A stretch of DNA of 64,000 nucleotides from Neorhizobium petrolearium (GCF_017873175.1 NZ_JAGGJW010000004.1:248001-312000); one strand, 5' to 3'. Shown: positions 35,845 through 44,446, counted from the stretch's first letter. Translations and numbers: made by a program. Notes: generated by a model from the sequence alone, not told the origin.

Positions 35845-36645
35845 TCAATAGCCGGAGCGCGGCGTCGGTTTTCCCGTGGCGCGGCCGTAGCGTGCTGCAA
35901 GAGCCTTCAGTGCGCCGGAAAATTCCGTCACGTCTGCGCCAACCGCTACGAAAGATGCGCCGAGATCGAGATAATGACGGTTCAGTGATTCGCTGAAGGT
36001 GAGGATGCCGGCCGCCTTGCCGGCCTTCACGATCGTCACGATCGCCTTGTCGATCACTTCCTGCACTTCCGGCGCTTCCATGCGGCCAAGATAGCCCATG
36101 TCGGCGGAAAGGTCGGCCGGGCCGATGAAAATGCCGTCGACGCCGTCGATGGCCGCGATGTTTTCCAGATCGCGAATCGCAGCCATGGTTTCCGCCTGGA
36201 CGATCAGGCAGATCTCATCGGCCGCCGTCTCGGCATAATCGGGGATAGCGTTGAAACCGGAGGCACGCGCCACGGCAGCGCCCACGCCGCGAACGCCCTT
36301 CGGCGGATATCGCACGGCGCGGACAAGCTCTTCCGCCTCGCTTGCCGAATCAACCATCGGCACCAGAAGCGTTCGGGCACCGATATCGAGCAACTGCTTG
36401 ATGAACCAGGTCTCGCCCATCGGCGGGCGCACGACCACTTCCGAAGGCGAGGCGGAAAGCGCCTGGAGCTGCGCCACGATGCTGCGCAGGTCGTTCGGTC
36501 CGTGCTCGCCATCGATCACCAGCCAGTCGAAGCCGGCCGTGCCGGCGATCTCGGCCGACAGCGCCTCACCCATGTTGAGCCAGAGGCCGATCTGTTGCCG
36601 ACCGGCCTTCAGCGCTGCCTTGAAGTGATTCTTCGGAGCCGGCAT
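35845..36645 (-). CDS. HpcH/HpaI aldolase family protein
   Basis: 266 residues. Metal-dependent pyruvate aldolase fold (2-keto-3-deoxy-sugar acid or 2,4-dihydroxyhept-2-enedioate aldolase type). Diagnostic are FDWLVIDGEHGPND, VVRPPMGE, MVDSASEAEELVRAVRYPPKG and the metal-site segment IDGVDGIFIGPADLSADMGY. Substrate cannot be told. The ATG at 36645 has AAGGGA 11 nt upstream; a GTG at 36654 is possible. It starts 16 nt after the FAD reductase stop, suggesting a two-gene operon. Confidence 0.9.
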   Translation of the reverse strand: MPAPKNHFKAALKAGRQQIGLWLNMGEALSAEIAGTAGFDWLVIDGEHGPNDLRSIVAQLQALSASPSEVVVRPPMGETWFIKQLLDIGARTLLVPMVDSASEAEELVRAVRYPPKGVRGVGAAVARASGFNAIPDYAETAADEICLIVQAETMAAIRDLENIAAIDGVDGIFIGPADLSADMGYLGRMEAPEVQEVIDKAIVTIVKAGKAAGILTFSESLNRHYLDLGASFVAVGADVTEFSGALKALAARYGRATGKPTPRSGY

Positions 36646-36661
36646 GGCATTCACATTCCCT

Positions 36662-37879
36662 TCAAACGAGAAGCTGCTTCAGGTCTGTGGCCGGATCGGC
36701 AAGGACAGCCCGGTTCGGCTCGATGCCGGCTTCGAGCATCTTCTTGCCCGTCACATAGGCCTTCGCATCGTTGATCGCGTCGACAGCTATGAACTTTCCC
36801 TCGCGGAAATACCAGACGGACAGGCTTCCCTCGCGGGCACCGGGCCGCGCAAACGTCTCGTCATAGCCCATGTTGAAACCGGCGATCTGCAGCTTCACGT
36901 CATACTGGTCCGACCAGAACCAGGGTTTCGCGTCGTAGGGCGCATTGCCGCCGGCCATGATCGCCGCGGCGGCTTCCGCCTGATCGACGGCATTCTGCAC
37001 CGATTCGAGACGGATCCGCTTGCCCTTCCAGGGCAGCATGGCGCAATCGCCGATCGCGAAGATCGAGGGATCGGAGGTGCGGGCGAACTCGTCGACGACG
37101 ATGCCGTTGCCGACCTCCAGGCCGCAGTCCTGCGCCAGCAGGTCGTTCGGGGTGACGCCAATCCCGACGATGACGAAATCGACGTCGATCGTGCTGCCGT
37201 CGGAAAGTTCTGCGGCGCAAACCCTGCCATTTTCGCCTATCAGGCGATGCAGGCCGGTCTTTTCGCGGATGACGACGCCGTGGCCCTGATGGATGGCGCG
37301 CATCGCATCGGCGGTTTCCTTGGCCGCGACTCGGGCCAGGATGCGGTCGGCCATTTCGATCAGCGTCACTTCGAGGCCGAGATGGCGGGCGACCGAAGCC
37401 GCCTCCAGACCGATATAACCGCCGCCTATTATAAGGAGTCGCCGGCCGGGCCGCATCTCGCCCATCAGCAGATCGGCATCCCGCTTGTCACGCATGGTGA
37501 AGACGCCGGCAAGATCGCCGCCGACGCTTGCCGGCAGCGTGCGGGGGGTAGAGCCGGTGGCAAGCGCCAGCGTCTCGTATTCCAACACGGCGCCATCCTG
37601 CATACGCACGCGCTTTGCCTTGCGGTCGATCTCCTCGACATAGGTCGACAGCAGAAGCTCGACGTTGTTGTCGGGATACCAGTTCTCGGGCCGGAAGGTC
37701 AGCCGGTCGAATTCCATCTCACCGAGCAGATACTTCTTGGAGAGCGGCGGGCGCTGGTAGGGGATCACCTCTTCCGAACCGATGATCGTCATCGGCCGCT
37801 CGTCCTTCAAGGCCCGGAGCTTCGCAGCGAGCGCAAACCCCGCCTGCCCGGCGCCGACAATCACCAACCTGCCCGTCAC
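36662..37879 (-). CDS. NAD(P)/FAD-dependent oxidoreductase, ferredoxin/rubredoxin reductase type
   Basis: 405 residues. The N-terminal FAD motif VGAGQAGFALA, the NAD-binding motif IIGGGYIGLEAA (about 150-161), the FAD-contact YQRPPLSKKYL and the late FAIGDCAM are those of class I ring-hydroxylating-dioxygenase ferredoxin reductases (BenC/CamA-like). The C-terminal reductase domain ends near VLADPATDLKQLL. It probably passes electrons to a ferredoxin encoded elsewhere; no partner is adjacent. Followed by the HpcH/HpaI aldolase. Confidence 0.9.
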   Translation of the reverse strand: MTGRLVIVGAGQAGFALAAKLRALKDERPMTIIGSEEVIPYQRPPLSKKYLLGEMEFDRLTFRPENWYPDNNVELLLSTYVEEIDRKAKRVRMQDGAVLEYETLALATGSTPRTLPASVGGDLAGVFTMRDKRDADLLMGEMRPGRRLLIIGGGYIGLEAASVARHLGLEVTLIEMADRILARVAAKETADAMRAIHQGHGVVIREKTGLHRLIGENGRVCAAELSDGSTIDVDFVIVGIGVTPNDLLAQDCGLEVGNGIVVDEFARTSDPSIFAIGDCAMLPWKGKRIRLESVQNAVDQAEAAAAIMAGGNAPYDAKPWFWSDQYDVKLQIAGFNMGYDETFARPGAREGSLSVWYFREGKFIAVDAINDAKAYVTGKKMLEAGIEPNRAVLADPATDLKQLLV

Positions 37880-38161
37880 GTCTCACTCCCCACGTCGATC
37901 ATGGTTCTTGTTGAGATAACACCGATAATCCGATCGCAAGGGGTATCGCCGCGACGCGTGCCCGTCAACAACGCGACATCGGTGATTATGTGCTTTGAAT
38001 TATGGACTGTTCCATACGGAAGGAATAAACGCCTTCCGCGTGTTCAAATGCCCGACTTTTGGGCGCTATCTGCCTGTATCCATACAATTTTACCGATCCG
38101 TTTCAGAATATATCAGCGGAAGAGGAATATAGTCACAGCAGGAGTGAAGAAGGAGGGTTTC

Positions 38162-38515
38162 ATGCCCTATGTCATGGACCAGGATACGAGGCTGAAGGGC
38201 TCACGCGAGAAGGCTTTCGAGAAGTTCCCGATCGACAGGCCCGGCAAGATCATCTTCGTCGGCCGTCATCTGAGCACCAAGACCAGCTTTCGTTGCCTGA
38301 TCCGCACCATTTCGCTCTATGGTGCCGAACTGGAGATCAGCCCGCATCTGCCGGTGCCGAACAATTTCTTCCTCGAAATCCTCGGCATTCATGACGATAT
38401 CGGCTGCACGGTCATCCGACGGGAGGAGGAGAAGGTTTCGGTCGGCTTCAATATGCTGATCGATCAGGAATTCCTTCATCACGTCATCCGGCTGAGTTTC
38501 GAGACCAGCCACTGA
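38162..38515 (+). CDS. PilZ domain-like protein
   Basis: 117 residues. The core FPIDRPGKIIFVGRHLSTKT then CLIRTISLYGAELEI has the PilZ layout, but the usual RxxxR and (D/N)xSxxG motifs are only partly kept (ISLYG), so c-di-GMP binding is doubtful. GAAGGAGGG lies 6 nt before the ATG. The upstream 280 nt is AT-rich with a CGGAAGG/CCTTCCG hairpin near 38020. Probably a signalling protein; target unknown. Confidence 0.7.
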   Translation: MPYVMDQDTRLKGSREKAFEKFPIDRPGKIIFVGRHLSTKTSFRCLIRTISLYGAELEISPHLPVPNNFFLEILGIHDDIGCTVIRREEEKVSVGFNMLIDQEFLHHVIRLSFETSH

Positions 38516-38714
38516 TCGGTTCACGGCGCAGTATCCGGCGGGTCTTTGCAGCCCGTCGTTTCGGTTGGCTGCCTGCCAGACGCCCAAGCAACGGCACGAT
38601 CCATAGCAGTCCGCGCCATTCGGCGCCTTCCAGGGGGTCGGCAAGCGGATGCCGCCCGCGCCTGTCATTTTCCTTCTTCAGCCGATCCCAGAGCTTAACC
38701 CAGTTGAGAAGCAT
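38484..38714 (-). CDS. Possible small hypothetical protein
   Basis: 76 residues if started at 38714 (MLLNWVKLWDRLKKEN...), with GGAG 8 nt upstream. The sequence is basic in its C-terminal half (AKTRRILRR). It overlaps the end of the PilZ gene by 32 nt on the opposite strand. No family recognised; may not be translated. It otherwise fills the 331-nt gap between the PilZ and LysR genes, in which I see nothing else. Confidence 0.3.
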   Translation of the reverse strand: MLLNWVKLWDRLKKENDRRGRHPLADPLEGAEWRGLLWIVPLLGRLAGSQPKRRAAKTRRILRREPISGWSRNSAG

Positions 38715-38846
38715 GGCGGTATCTCCATCTATATCTGATGCCACCGAGCTAATGGCCTACTCGCCGGTCTTGTAGACGCGCCGGCGAAAGCCGCTTTTCA
38801 TCCATGAACGATGGGAAGAACACTGGCGAATCCATAGGATAACTCA

Positions 38847-39737
38847 ATGACCGATGCGGGCTGGGACGATCTGAAACTCTTCCTCCACGTGGCGACGGAA
38901 GGAGGCTTGAGCGGCGCGGCGAGCCGGACAGGCCTGAGTGCGCCGACAATCGGGCGGCGCATGCTGGCGCTCGAACGCACGACCGGCCGGACGCTCTTCG
39001 TGCGCAGCCCGCAGGGATACCGGCTGGCGCCGGACGGCGAGATCCTGCTGGAGCATGCGCGCGCGATGCAGAGGGCGGCCGACGGCATCGCCGACTGGAA
39101 GGGACAGGCCTTTGCCATGCCGATCGTCTCGATCGGCGCCGATGCCTGGCTATCCGGCTTCATCGCCGAACACACCGCAGACATCCGAGGGCAGGACGAT
39201 CGCTTCCGGCTCTGCTGCAAGTCGCTGCATAGGGGCATGGACTTCACCTATCGCGAGGCGGATGTCGGCCTGGTCTGGCGGAGACCCGAATCCGGCAATA
39301 TCGCAATCCGCCGCTCCGTCAGCGTTACCCATGCGGTCTACAAAGCACGCGCTCTCCCCGAAGAGGACGATCTGCCATGGGTCTCGCTCGGCACGGAAAG
39401 CTCCCATGCACCGGGCGACAAATGGGTCTTTCAGCATCAGGAAGCCAGGATCCGCACCTGGACCAACTCGCCGGAACTTCTTGCGCACCTGATAGCAAGC
39501 GGCAACGGCCGAGGCGTGCTGCCCTGTTTCGTGGGCGATGCGCTTTCCAGTCTCGTGCGCGAAGGCGGCATCATTCCGGAACTCACCTATACGATATGGA
39601 TCGTTGCCAATGACGATGACCGGCACCGGCCGGAGGTGCGACACGTGATCGAAAAGCTCGGCCACCTGTTCGGGCGAGAGCGGAAAAGATTTGCAGGTGA
39701 GAGAGCTCAAACAGGCTCAAGTGGGCTTGCGCATTGA
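38847..39737 (+). CDS. LysR family transcriptional regulator
   Basis: 296 residues. The N-terminal winged helix DDLKLFLHVATEGGLSGAAS ... TIGRRMLALERTTGRTLF is typical of LysR regulators; the C-terminal effector domain starts near residue 90 and is shorter and more divergent than usual. It precedes the HisC-like aminotransferase on the same strand by 48 nt, so they may be cotranscribed, unlike the usual divergent LysR layout. Effector unknown. Confidence 0.88.
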   Translation: MTDAGWDDLKLFLHVATEGGLSGAASRTGLSAPTIGRRMLALERTTGRTLFVRSPQGYRLAPDGEILLEHARAMQRAADGIADWKGQAFAMPIVSIGADAWLSGFIAEHTADIRGQDDRFRLCCKSLHRGMDFTYREADVGLVWRRPESGNIAIRRSVSVTHAVYKARALPEEDDLPWVSLGTESSHAPGDKWVFQHQEARIRTWTNSPELLAHLIASGNGRGVLPCFVGDALSSLVREGGIIPELTYTIWIVANDDDRHRPEVRHVIEKLGHLFGRERKRFAGERAQTGSSGLAH

Positions 39738-39785
39738 TGAATCACTCTTATTGTGTGCCGATTTTAGAAAGCCGGAACACAATCC

Positions 39786-40895
39786 ATGCCTGCATTCTCG
39801 CGCTTCACACCGCTGATCAGTGCCCTTCCCGCGACCGTCCCCTTCGTCGGGCCCGAGGCCATCGAACGCAACCGGGGACTGATCGTCAAGGCCCGCATCG
39901 GCGCCAACGAAAACGGTTTCGGTCCCGCACCGTCGGCCATCGAAGCGATGTGCGCGGCCGCCGGCGAGACCTGGAAATATGCCGATCCGGAGAATTTCGA
40001 CCTCAAGCAGGCGCTCGCGGCCCATCTCGGCTGCAAGGCCGAGAACATCGCTGTCGGTGAAGGCATCGACAGCCTGCTGGGCCTGATCGTCCGCCTGGTG
40101 ATCGATCCCGGCCTGCCGGTCGTCACCTCCTTCGGCGCCTATCCGACCTTCAATTTCCATGTCGCTGGTCACGGCGGGCGGCTGGTGACTGTCCCTTATG
40201 TCGAAGATCGCGAGAACCTCGACGGACTGCTGGAAGCCGTGCGCCGCGAGAACGCGCCGCTCGTCTATTTCGCCAATCCCGACAATCCGATGGGAAGCTG
40301 GTGGGATGCCGACAGCATCGTCGCCTTTGCCGAAGCGCTGCCGGAAACCTGTCTGATGATCCTTGACGAGGCCTATTGCGAGACAGGTCCGGCCAACGCG
40401 ATGCCAGCGATCTCCGCCCTCATCGGCCGCCCGAATGTCATCCGCACGCGCACCTTCTCGAAGGCCTACGGCATGGCCGGCTCCCGGGTGGGCTATGCGA
40501 TCACGACGCCCGGCACAGCGCAGGCGTTCGACAAGATCCGCAATCATTTCGGCATGAATCGCATTGGCATCGCAGCAGCGCTCGCCGCCCTCAAGGACCA
40601 GGCCTATCTTTCCGACGTGATCGGCCGGATCAAGGCCTCGCGGGACCGGATCGCCGGGATCGCCGCGGCCAACGGACTGAAACCGCTTCCTTCGGCGACG
40701 AATTTCGTGGCGATCGATTGCGGCCGTGACGGCGCCTATGCGCGCTCGATCGTCGATGGGCTGATGGAGCACGGCGTGTTCATCCGCATGCCGGGTGTCG
40801 CGCCACTCAACCGCTGCATCCGCGTGAGCGTCGGACCGGAATCGGATATGGCTCTCCTGGAAGAGGCGCTGCCGAAGGTCCTGAAAGGATTTTGA
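39786..40895 (+). CDS. Class I/II PLP-dependent aminotransferase, histidinol-phosphate aminotransferase-like
   Basis: 369 residues. Transfers amino groups using pyridoxal phosphate; Lys226 in FSKAYGMAGSRVGY is the Schiff-base residue. ANENGFGPAPSA, NPDNPMGSWW and ILDEAYCE match the HisC group. In rhizobia several HisC paralogues exist, so this need not be the histidine-pathway enzyme, and no other his gene is nearby. A hairpin terminator follows. Confidence 0.88.
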   Translation: MPAFSRFTPLISALPATVPFVGPEAIERNRGLIVKARIGANENGFGPAPSAIEAMCAAAGETWKYADPENFDLKQALAAHLGCKAENIAVGEGIDSLLGLIVRLVIDPGLPVVTSFGAYPTFNFHVAGHGGRLVTVPYVEDRENLDGLLEAVRRENAPLVYFANPDNPMGSWWDADSIVAFAEALPETCLMILDEAYCETGPANAMPAISALIGRPNVIRTRTFSKAYGMAGSRVGYAITTPGTAQAFDKIRNHFGMNRIGIAAALAALKDQAYLSDVIGRIKASRDRIAGIAAANGLKPLPSATNFVAIDCGRDGAYARSIVDGLMEHGVFIRMPGVAPLNRCIRVSVGPESDMALLEEALPKVLKGF

Positions 40896-40909
40896 GCCCT
40901 CAAGAAAGC

Positions 40910-40944
40910 GACCGCGTCGGCCTTGTTCCCTGCCGATCGCGGTC
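40910..40944 (+). terminator. Terminator of the aminotransferase gene
   Basis: GACCGCG-TCGGC pairs with GCCGA-T-CGCGGTC, with one bulge, followed by TTAG; 14 nt after the stop. Confidence 0.6.
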
Positions 40945-41056
40945 TTAGATTGCCGGGCCAAGGTCCCATCCGGTCCCCAAGTCCCGTCCCCTCCTGGATT
41001 TATTCTGTGTCCGACCTCTTGCAGGGCCGGCGGTTTCACTGACACGCCGGAGCAGC

Positions 41057-41323
41057 TTAGTGCATCGTCATCCATTCGCGGGCGGCGCGAAGAGCTGCGG
41101 CGAGCTGCATCTTGGTCATGGTCTGGGCGAGATCGGCCCGCAGCTCGGCGGCGCGGTCGGATCCCTTGATCGCGGCGATGTTGAGCCATTTGTGAGCGGA
41201 AACGAGGTCTATCTCGCAACCACGGCCAGTCGCATACATCAGACCCATTTCGCAGAACGTATCGGCGCGGGTTTCGCCACCCATGGTGGCCATTTCGGAA
41301 TTGTTGATTTCAAAGCGTGCCAT
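41057..41323 (-). CDS. Sel1-like small protein
   Basis: 88 residues. One Sel1 (TPR-like) unit is visible as FCEMGLMYATGRGCEIDLVSAHKWLNIAA-type sequence (residues about 23-51), followed by a helical C-terminal tail. Sel1 units mediate protein contacts; a single-unit protein of this size is a known conserved rhizobial type of unknown function. AGGGATC precedes the ATG. Monocistronic. Confidence 0.82.
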   Translation of the reverse strand: MARFEINNSEMATMGGETRADTFCEMGLMYATGRGCEIDLVSAHKWLNIAAIKGSDRAAELRADLAQTMTKMQLAAALRAAREWMTMH

Positions 41324-41822
41324 CGGTTTGATCCCTGTCTAAAGCCTGTCGTTCATCTGCCCTGTTTTCCGTCCGGATCCACCGTCTTGAAGCGGCTGTT
41401 TTTGATCCGTCAGGCCGGCGGTTGCCCCGCTCGTCTTGATGAGCCCACTATGCGCCCAACCTTCCAAAAGACGCCTAAAAAGCATGATTAATTTGAGGAA
41501 AACAAAGTCCAAACACTTGGTAAACTTGGGTTTTTGTTAAACATCAGATGCCTTGCATTTTCGCGATTTCGCGACGAATTTTACGAAAACTTTAGAAATC
41601 GATTTAAACGGATGCGTAACCACGATTTCGGTCTTGGGCCTTCACACTTCGGAAAATCCGCACCTCAGGCGCGTTGAAATGCTTCAGCGATACAGCCTTT
41701 ACCTTTACGTGTGCGTAAGATAAATTCTCGAAGAAGCCTGCGCGGAGGAGCGAGAGCTTTGAAGGGAAATTGCACCGCGGGGCTCGATGGGCCTGCCGGC
41801 ATAAGGAGGAGAAGCCATTATC
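41324..41822. other. Intergenic region before the DUF2147 gene
   Basis: About 500 nt with no supported gene. It is AT-richer than the flanks around 41490-41600 and contains an interrupted palindrome TTACGTGTGCGTAA at 41705-41718, a possible operator for the downstream gene. Confidence 0.45.
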
Positions 41823-42158
41823 ATGCGGAAACTGATGCTTGCTGCAGCATTCGCACTTGCAGCCACCGCCGGCCAAGCTGCGGAGCCGATCGAGGGTAAC
41901 TGGAAAACCGCCAGCGGCGAAACCGCTGCGATCGGCAAATGCGGAAGCGTCTATTGCGTAACGCTGAAGACCGGTAAGCATGCCGGCAAGCAGATCGGCC
42001 GGCTCGCCGGCAAGGATGGCGAGTATTCCGGCGAGATCACGGATCCGGCCGAGGACAAGACTTATAGCGGGTCGGGGTCGGTCAGCGGCAATTCTCTGAA
42101 GATGAAGGGCTGCGTTCTGAAGATCCTCTGCAAGTCGCAGACCTGGACACGTCTCTAA
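41823..42158 (+). CDS. DUF2147 domain secreted protein
   Basis: 111 residues. Signal peptide MRKLMLAAAFALAATAGQAA. The mature part begins PIEGNWKTASGETAAIGKCG and contains GCVLKILCKSQTWTR, matching DUF2147, a family of small periplasmic beta-barrel-like proteins of unknown function. Shorter than many members because the middle region is reduced. AAGGAGGAG precedes the ATG by about 13 nt. Followed by a strong hairpin. Confidence 0.88.
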   Translation: MRKLMLAAAFALAATAGQAAEPIEGNWKTASGETAAIGKCGSVYCVTLKTGKHAGKQIGRLAGKDGEYSGEITDPAEDKTYSGSGSVSGNSLKMKGCVLKILCKSQTWTRL

Positions 42159-42193
42159 CCCCTCCGCCACTCCCTTTTATAAAGATAGGAATT

Positions 42194-42227
42194 GGAATGG
42201 CCGCACCACTGCCGGCGCGGCCATTCC
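42194..42227 (+). terminator. Terminator of the DUF2147 gene
   Basis: GGAATGGCCGC and GCGGCCATTCC are perfect 11-bp arms around a 12-nt loop, 35 nt after the stop; weak T content follows. Confidence 0.75.
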
Positions 42228-42719
42228 CTTCCGTTCCAGAACTCCAAACTTTGCCCGATTTTTTTTGCCCGTGCATTGGTAAAGGGCACAGTGGCCGCAA
42301 AAAACGGCATCGGTTGAAGTCCACGAACTCCACCAATCCGGAACATCACAGTTTTGTGAAAACCTTGAATAGCACCGGCGCAATTATGCCGCCGTACAAA
42401 AGACGTAAAAAAGCCATATTTTGCCAAAGCCTACACGCCTAAGGCGCAATTGCTTACCATCTCTTTTATCATTTTGTTTTTCCACTCAATATTGCCTTTC
42501 TAGAATGCAACCTAATCGGTTTACGTAGGACGCCTGCGCAAAAATTAGCGCACTTAGCACTTTTAACGCGTATAAGAAGAATCGGATTTTTATCGTCAAT
42601 GTTTCATTGACAGCAGTCGCCAAAATGGGGGGCTTTCAGATCGAACCGATCGGTCCGATATGATGGGTGCAAACAACAACACTCTCATTTGAATTTTATG
42701 ACGCTGAAAGGACATGACA
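42228..42719. other. AT-rich intergenic region upstream of the small secreted protein cluster
   Basis: About 490 nt without a convincing gene. From about 42420 to 42600 it is clearly richer in A/T than the genome, including stretches such as CTCTTTTATCATTTTG. It probably carries promoter and leader for the gene at 42720. Confidence 0.5.
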
Positions 42720-42986
42720 ATGAAGATCATTGCTTCCACCATTGCAGCTACTCTGATCGCTTCGGCTTCGTTTGCCGGTGCTGCTTTTGCTGGTAATGGC
42801 GACTATTATGAAGGCGTTTGGCCTGATCACACGATCCAGTCAGCCCACCAGATACAGTCCGACAGTTACGGTTATACCGGTTCGATCTCCCGCGCCTATG
42901 GCGTCGACCAGCAGGGCGGCTGGATGTCGGCAGAGGCCAGCCCGGATCGGGGCGACTATTACGAGGGCATTAACCGACCGAACTAA
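42720..42986 (+). CDS. Small secreted protein of the GDYYxG/TGSI family, copy 1
   Basis: 88 residues. Signal peptide (MKIIASTIAATLIASASFAGAAFA), then GNGDYYEGVW directly at the mature N-terminus, a central YTGSIS, and a C-terminus RGDYYEGINRPN. The opening and closing GDYYEG motifs are an internal repeat. The ATG at 42720 is spaced 7 nt from AAGGA; an ATG two codons earlier is too close. No known family recognised. It heads a tandem set of three. Confidence 0.75.
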   Translation: MKIIASTIAATLIASASFAGAAFAGNGDYYEGVWPDHTIQSAHQIQSDSYGYTGSISRAYGVDQQGGWMSAEASPDRGDYYEGINRPN

Positions 42987-42987
42987 C

Positions 42988-43033
42988 TGCAGTTCATTCA
43001 AGACATCGAACAATGCCGTCGGCAAGGTCGCAA
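42988..43033. repeat. Flanking repeat, copy 1
   Basis: TGCAGTTCATTCAAGACATC followed 17 nt later by GGTCGCAA, right after the first small secreted gene. Nearly the same arrangement recurs at 43516-43555, and a diverged one at 44127-44165. Confidence 0.6.
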
Positions 43034-43070
43034 ACTCAACGCCGGCGGACAACTCTGAGAGGATAAGACA

Positions 43071-43358
43071 ATGACGAAGATCGCTTCTGCGTTCGGAACC
43101 GTTCTCATCGCATCGGCTTCCTTTGCCGGCGTCGCTCTTGCCGACAACGGGGACTATTATGAGGGCCTCGGCCGCAACAGCACCGTGACCAGGGCCGCTC
43201 CTATAACCGCTCCTTCCCGGGTCGATCGCTTCAGTACCGGCAGCATTACGAATAGCCGAACCTATTCGACCGGCATCGATTCCCGCCAGAGCTCCGGCAA
43301 CCCCCAGGCCCCTCCTGAGAGGGGTGACTACTATCCGGGCATCGTTCGCCCGGAATAA
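43071..43358 (+). CDS. Small secreted protein of the GDYYxG/TGSI family, copy 2
   Basis: 95 residues. Signal peptide (MTKIASAFGTVLIASASFAGVALA), then DNGDYYEGLG, a central STGSITN and a C-terminus ERGDYYPGIVRPE. Shares LIASASFAG with copy 1 and the same terminal motif. GAGAGGATAAG precedes the ATG. It lies 84 nt after copy 1 with no hairpin between, so the two may share a transcript. Function unknown. Confidence 0.75.
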   Translation: MTKIASAFGTVLIASASFAGVALADNGDYYEGLGRNSTVTRAAPITAPSRVDRFSTGSITNSRTYSTGIDSRQSSGNPQAPPERGDYYPGIVRPE

Positions 43359-43422
43359 GGCCTTCCGACAGTCAGGGTTTGAAACGTGAGTGAAACCTGA
43401 TTCTGCGAAGGCCCCTGTGCCG

Positions 43423-43466
43423 CCGCCATCCGGGGACGTTCCCCCTGCCCCTGCCCCGGATGGCGG
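43423..43466 (+). terminator. Hairpin after copy 2 (first of two)
   Basis: CCGCCATCCGGGG and CCCCGGATGGCGG, perfect 13-bp arms with an 18-nt loop, followed by TTTGG. Confidence 0.65.
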
Positions 43467-43485
43467 TTTGGCCTGTCATACATAC

Positions 43486-43518
43486 GCAAATGCCAGCCGC
43501 AGAACGGCTGGCATTTGC
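43486..43518 (+). terminator. Hairpin after copy 2 (second of two)
   Basis: GCAAATGCCAGCCG and CGGCTGGCATTTGC, perfect 14-bp arms with a 5-nt loop. Its right arm runs straight into flanking repeat copy 2. Confidence 0.75.
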
Positions 43519-43555
43519 AGTTCATTCAAGACACCGATCGGAAAACGGGTCGCAA
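43516..43555. repeat. Flanking repeat, copy 2
   Basis: TGCAGTTCATTCAAGACACC then GGGTCGCAA; 20 of the first 21 bases match copy 1. The rest of the 43556-43836 interval is AT-rich leader for copy 3 with no other gene seen. Confidence 0.6.
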
Positions 43556-43836
43556 TCGTCTTCCGGTAAGGTGACAGCCGGACTCTGAAACCGGTTGTCG
43601 ACTTCAAGATTAGGTGAAGCCCTCCAGCGAATCAATCACGAATAAATCCGCAAACCGTGATTTCCGGGCGGTTTTCCGTGGAAAATCCTCACGTTTTCCG
43701 GGTCATCCCACCGGAAATCTGCAGCCTTTCCGTGTCGGTTTGTTGGAACGATCTCCCTCTCCATCGATTTGTACCTTCGTACGAGGCGATGCCGATATCG
43801 CTTCGCAATATGATGGGACCATGGAAAGGACAGGAA

Positions 43837-44127
43837 ATGAAGACCTATCTGACCTCCGGTATTGTAGCTGCCCTCGTCGCTTCGGCAGCTTTCGTCGGTC
43901 CTGCCGGTGCCCAGGACTATGGCCAAGACTATAGCCAGGATTATATGATGACGGCTCCGCCCCAGGGCGATGCCCCCAACCTTGACGATACCTCCGTTGA
44001 CAGAATGCCTACCGGCAGCATTCAGCCCGTCCGCCCCTGGGTAAGCAACGAAGGTGCCGATACGGACATAGATAATTCCCAGGATAGCGGCGATTTTTAC
44101 AACGGCGTCATCCGTCCGCAGGACTAA
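43837..44127 (+). CDS. Small secreted protein of the GDYYxG/TGSI family, copy 3
   Basis: 96 residues. Signal peptide (MKTYLTSGIVAALVASAAFVGPAGA), then QDYGQDYSQDY, where the N-terminal motif is replaced by a QDY repeat, a central MPTGSIQPVRPW, an acidic linker and a C-terminus SGDFYNGVIRPQD. It is the most diverged member but keeps TGSI and the GD(Y/F)YxG(I/V)xRP end. AGGACAGGAA precedes the ATG at 43837. Function unknown. Confidence 0.72.
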   Translation: MKTYLTSGIVAALVASAAFVGPAGAQDYGQDYSQDYMMTAPPQGDAPNLDDTSVDRMPTGSIQPVRPWVSNEGADTDIDNSQDSGDFYNGVIRPQD

Positions 44128-44165
44128 GCATTTGATTCAAGATACCGAACTCCGCGCAGGTCGCA
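44127..44165. repeat. Flanking repeat, copy 3 (diverged)
   Basis: GATTCAAGATACCGAAC followed by GGTCGCAG directly after the third small secreted gene, a diverged form of copies 1 and 2. Confidence 0.45.
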
Positions 44166-44181
44166 GCCTTTGCACGGAGTT

Positions 44182-44226
44182 CCCCTAAGGATAAAGCCGG
44201 CTTGAGACCGGCTTTATCCTTAGGGG
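44182..44226. terminator. Very strong hairpin after copy 3
   Basis: Perfect 19-bp arms (CCCCTAAGGATAAAGCCGG and its complement) around a 7-nt loop. The TTTATCC-rich right arm suits termination in the plus direction; the symmetry would also work in reverse. The rest of the interval to 44446 shows nothing. Confidence 0.85.
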
Positions 44227-44446
44227 TCCCGTCCCTGCCCCCCCCGCCGACAGCAATGCGTCCTCCAGGCCTCCTGTCCGCAACAAGGGTCGTGCGTTTC
44301 CTTGCCGATTGGCACGCCATGCGCGGCAATCCTTCATGCGCCACGCCTTCGGTCCGTTAACGATGCTGAATTCCTGATGAACCGGTCTCTCAGGACGCGT
44401 TCAGTCTCCCGCCATTATCCTGCCTGCATTGGATCGGGAGTAGGCC

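Noticed and set aside
39717..41219. 500-codon minus-strand frame opposite the HisC-like gene
   Set aside because: Antisense shadow; the plus-strand gene has a complete PLP aminotransferase signature.
42197..42442. 81-codon frame after the DUF2147 gene
   Set aside because: Starts inside the terminator hairpin, has no ribosome site and has a basic, unpatterned translation.
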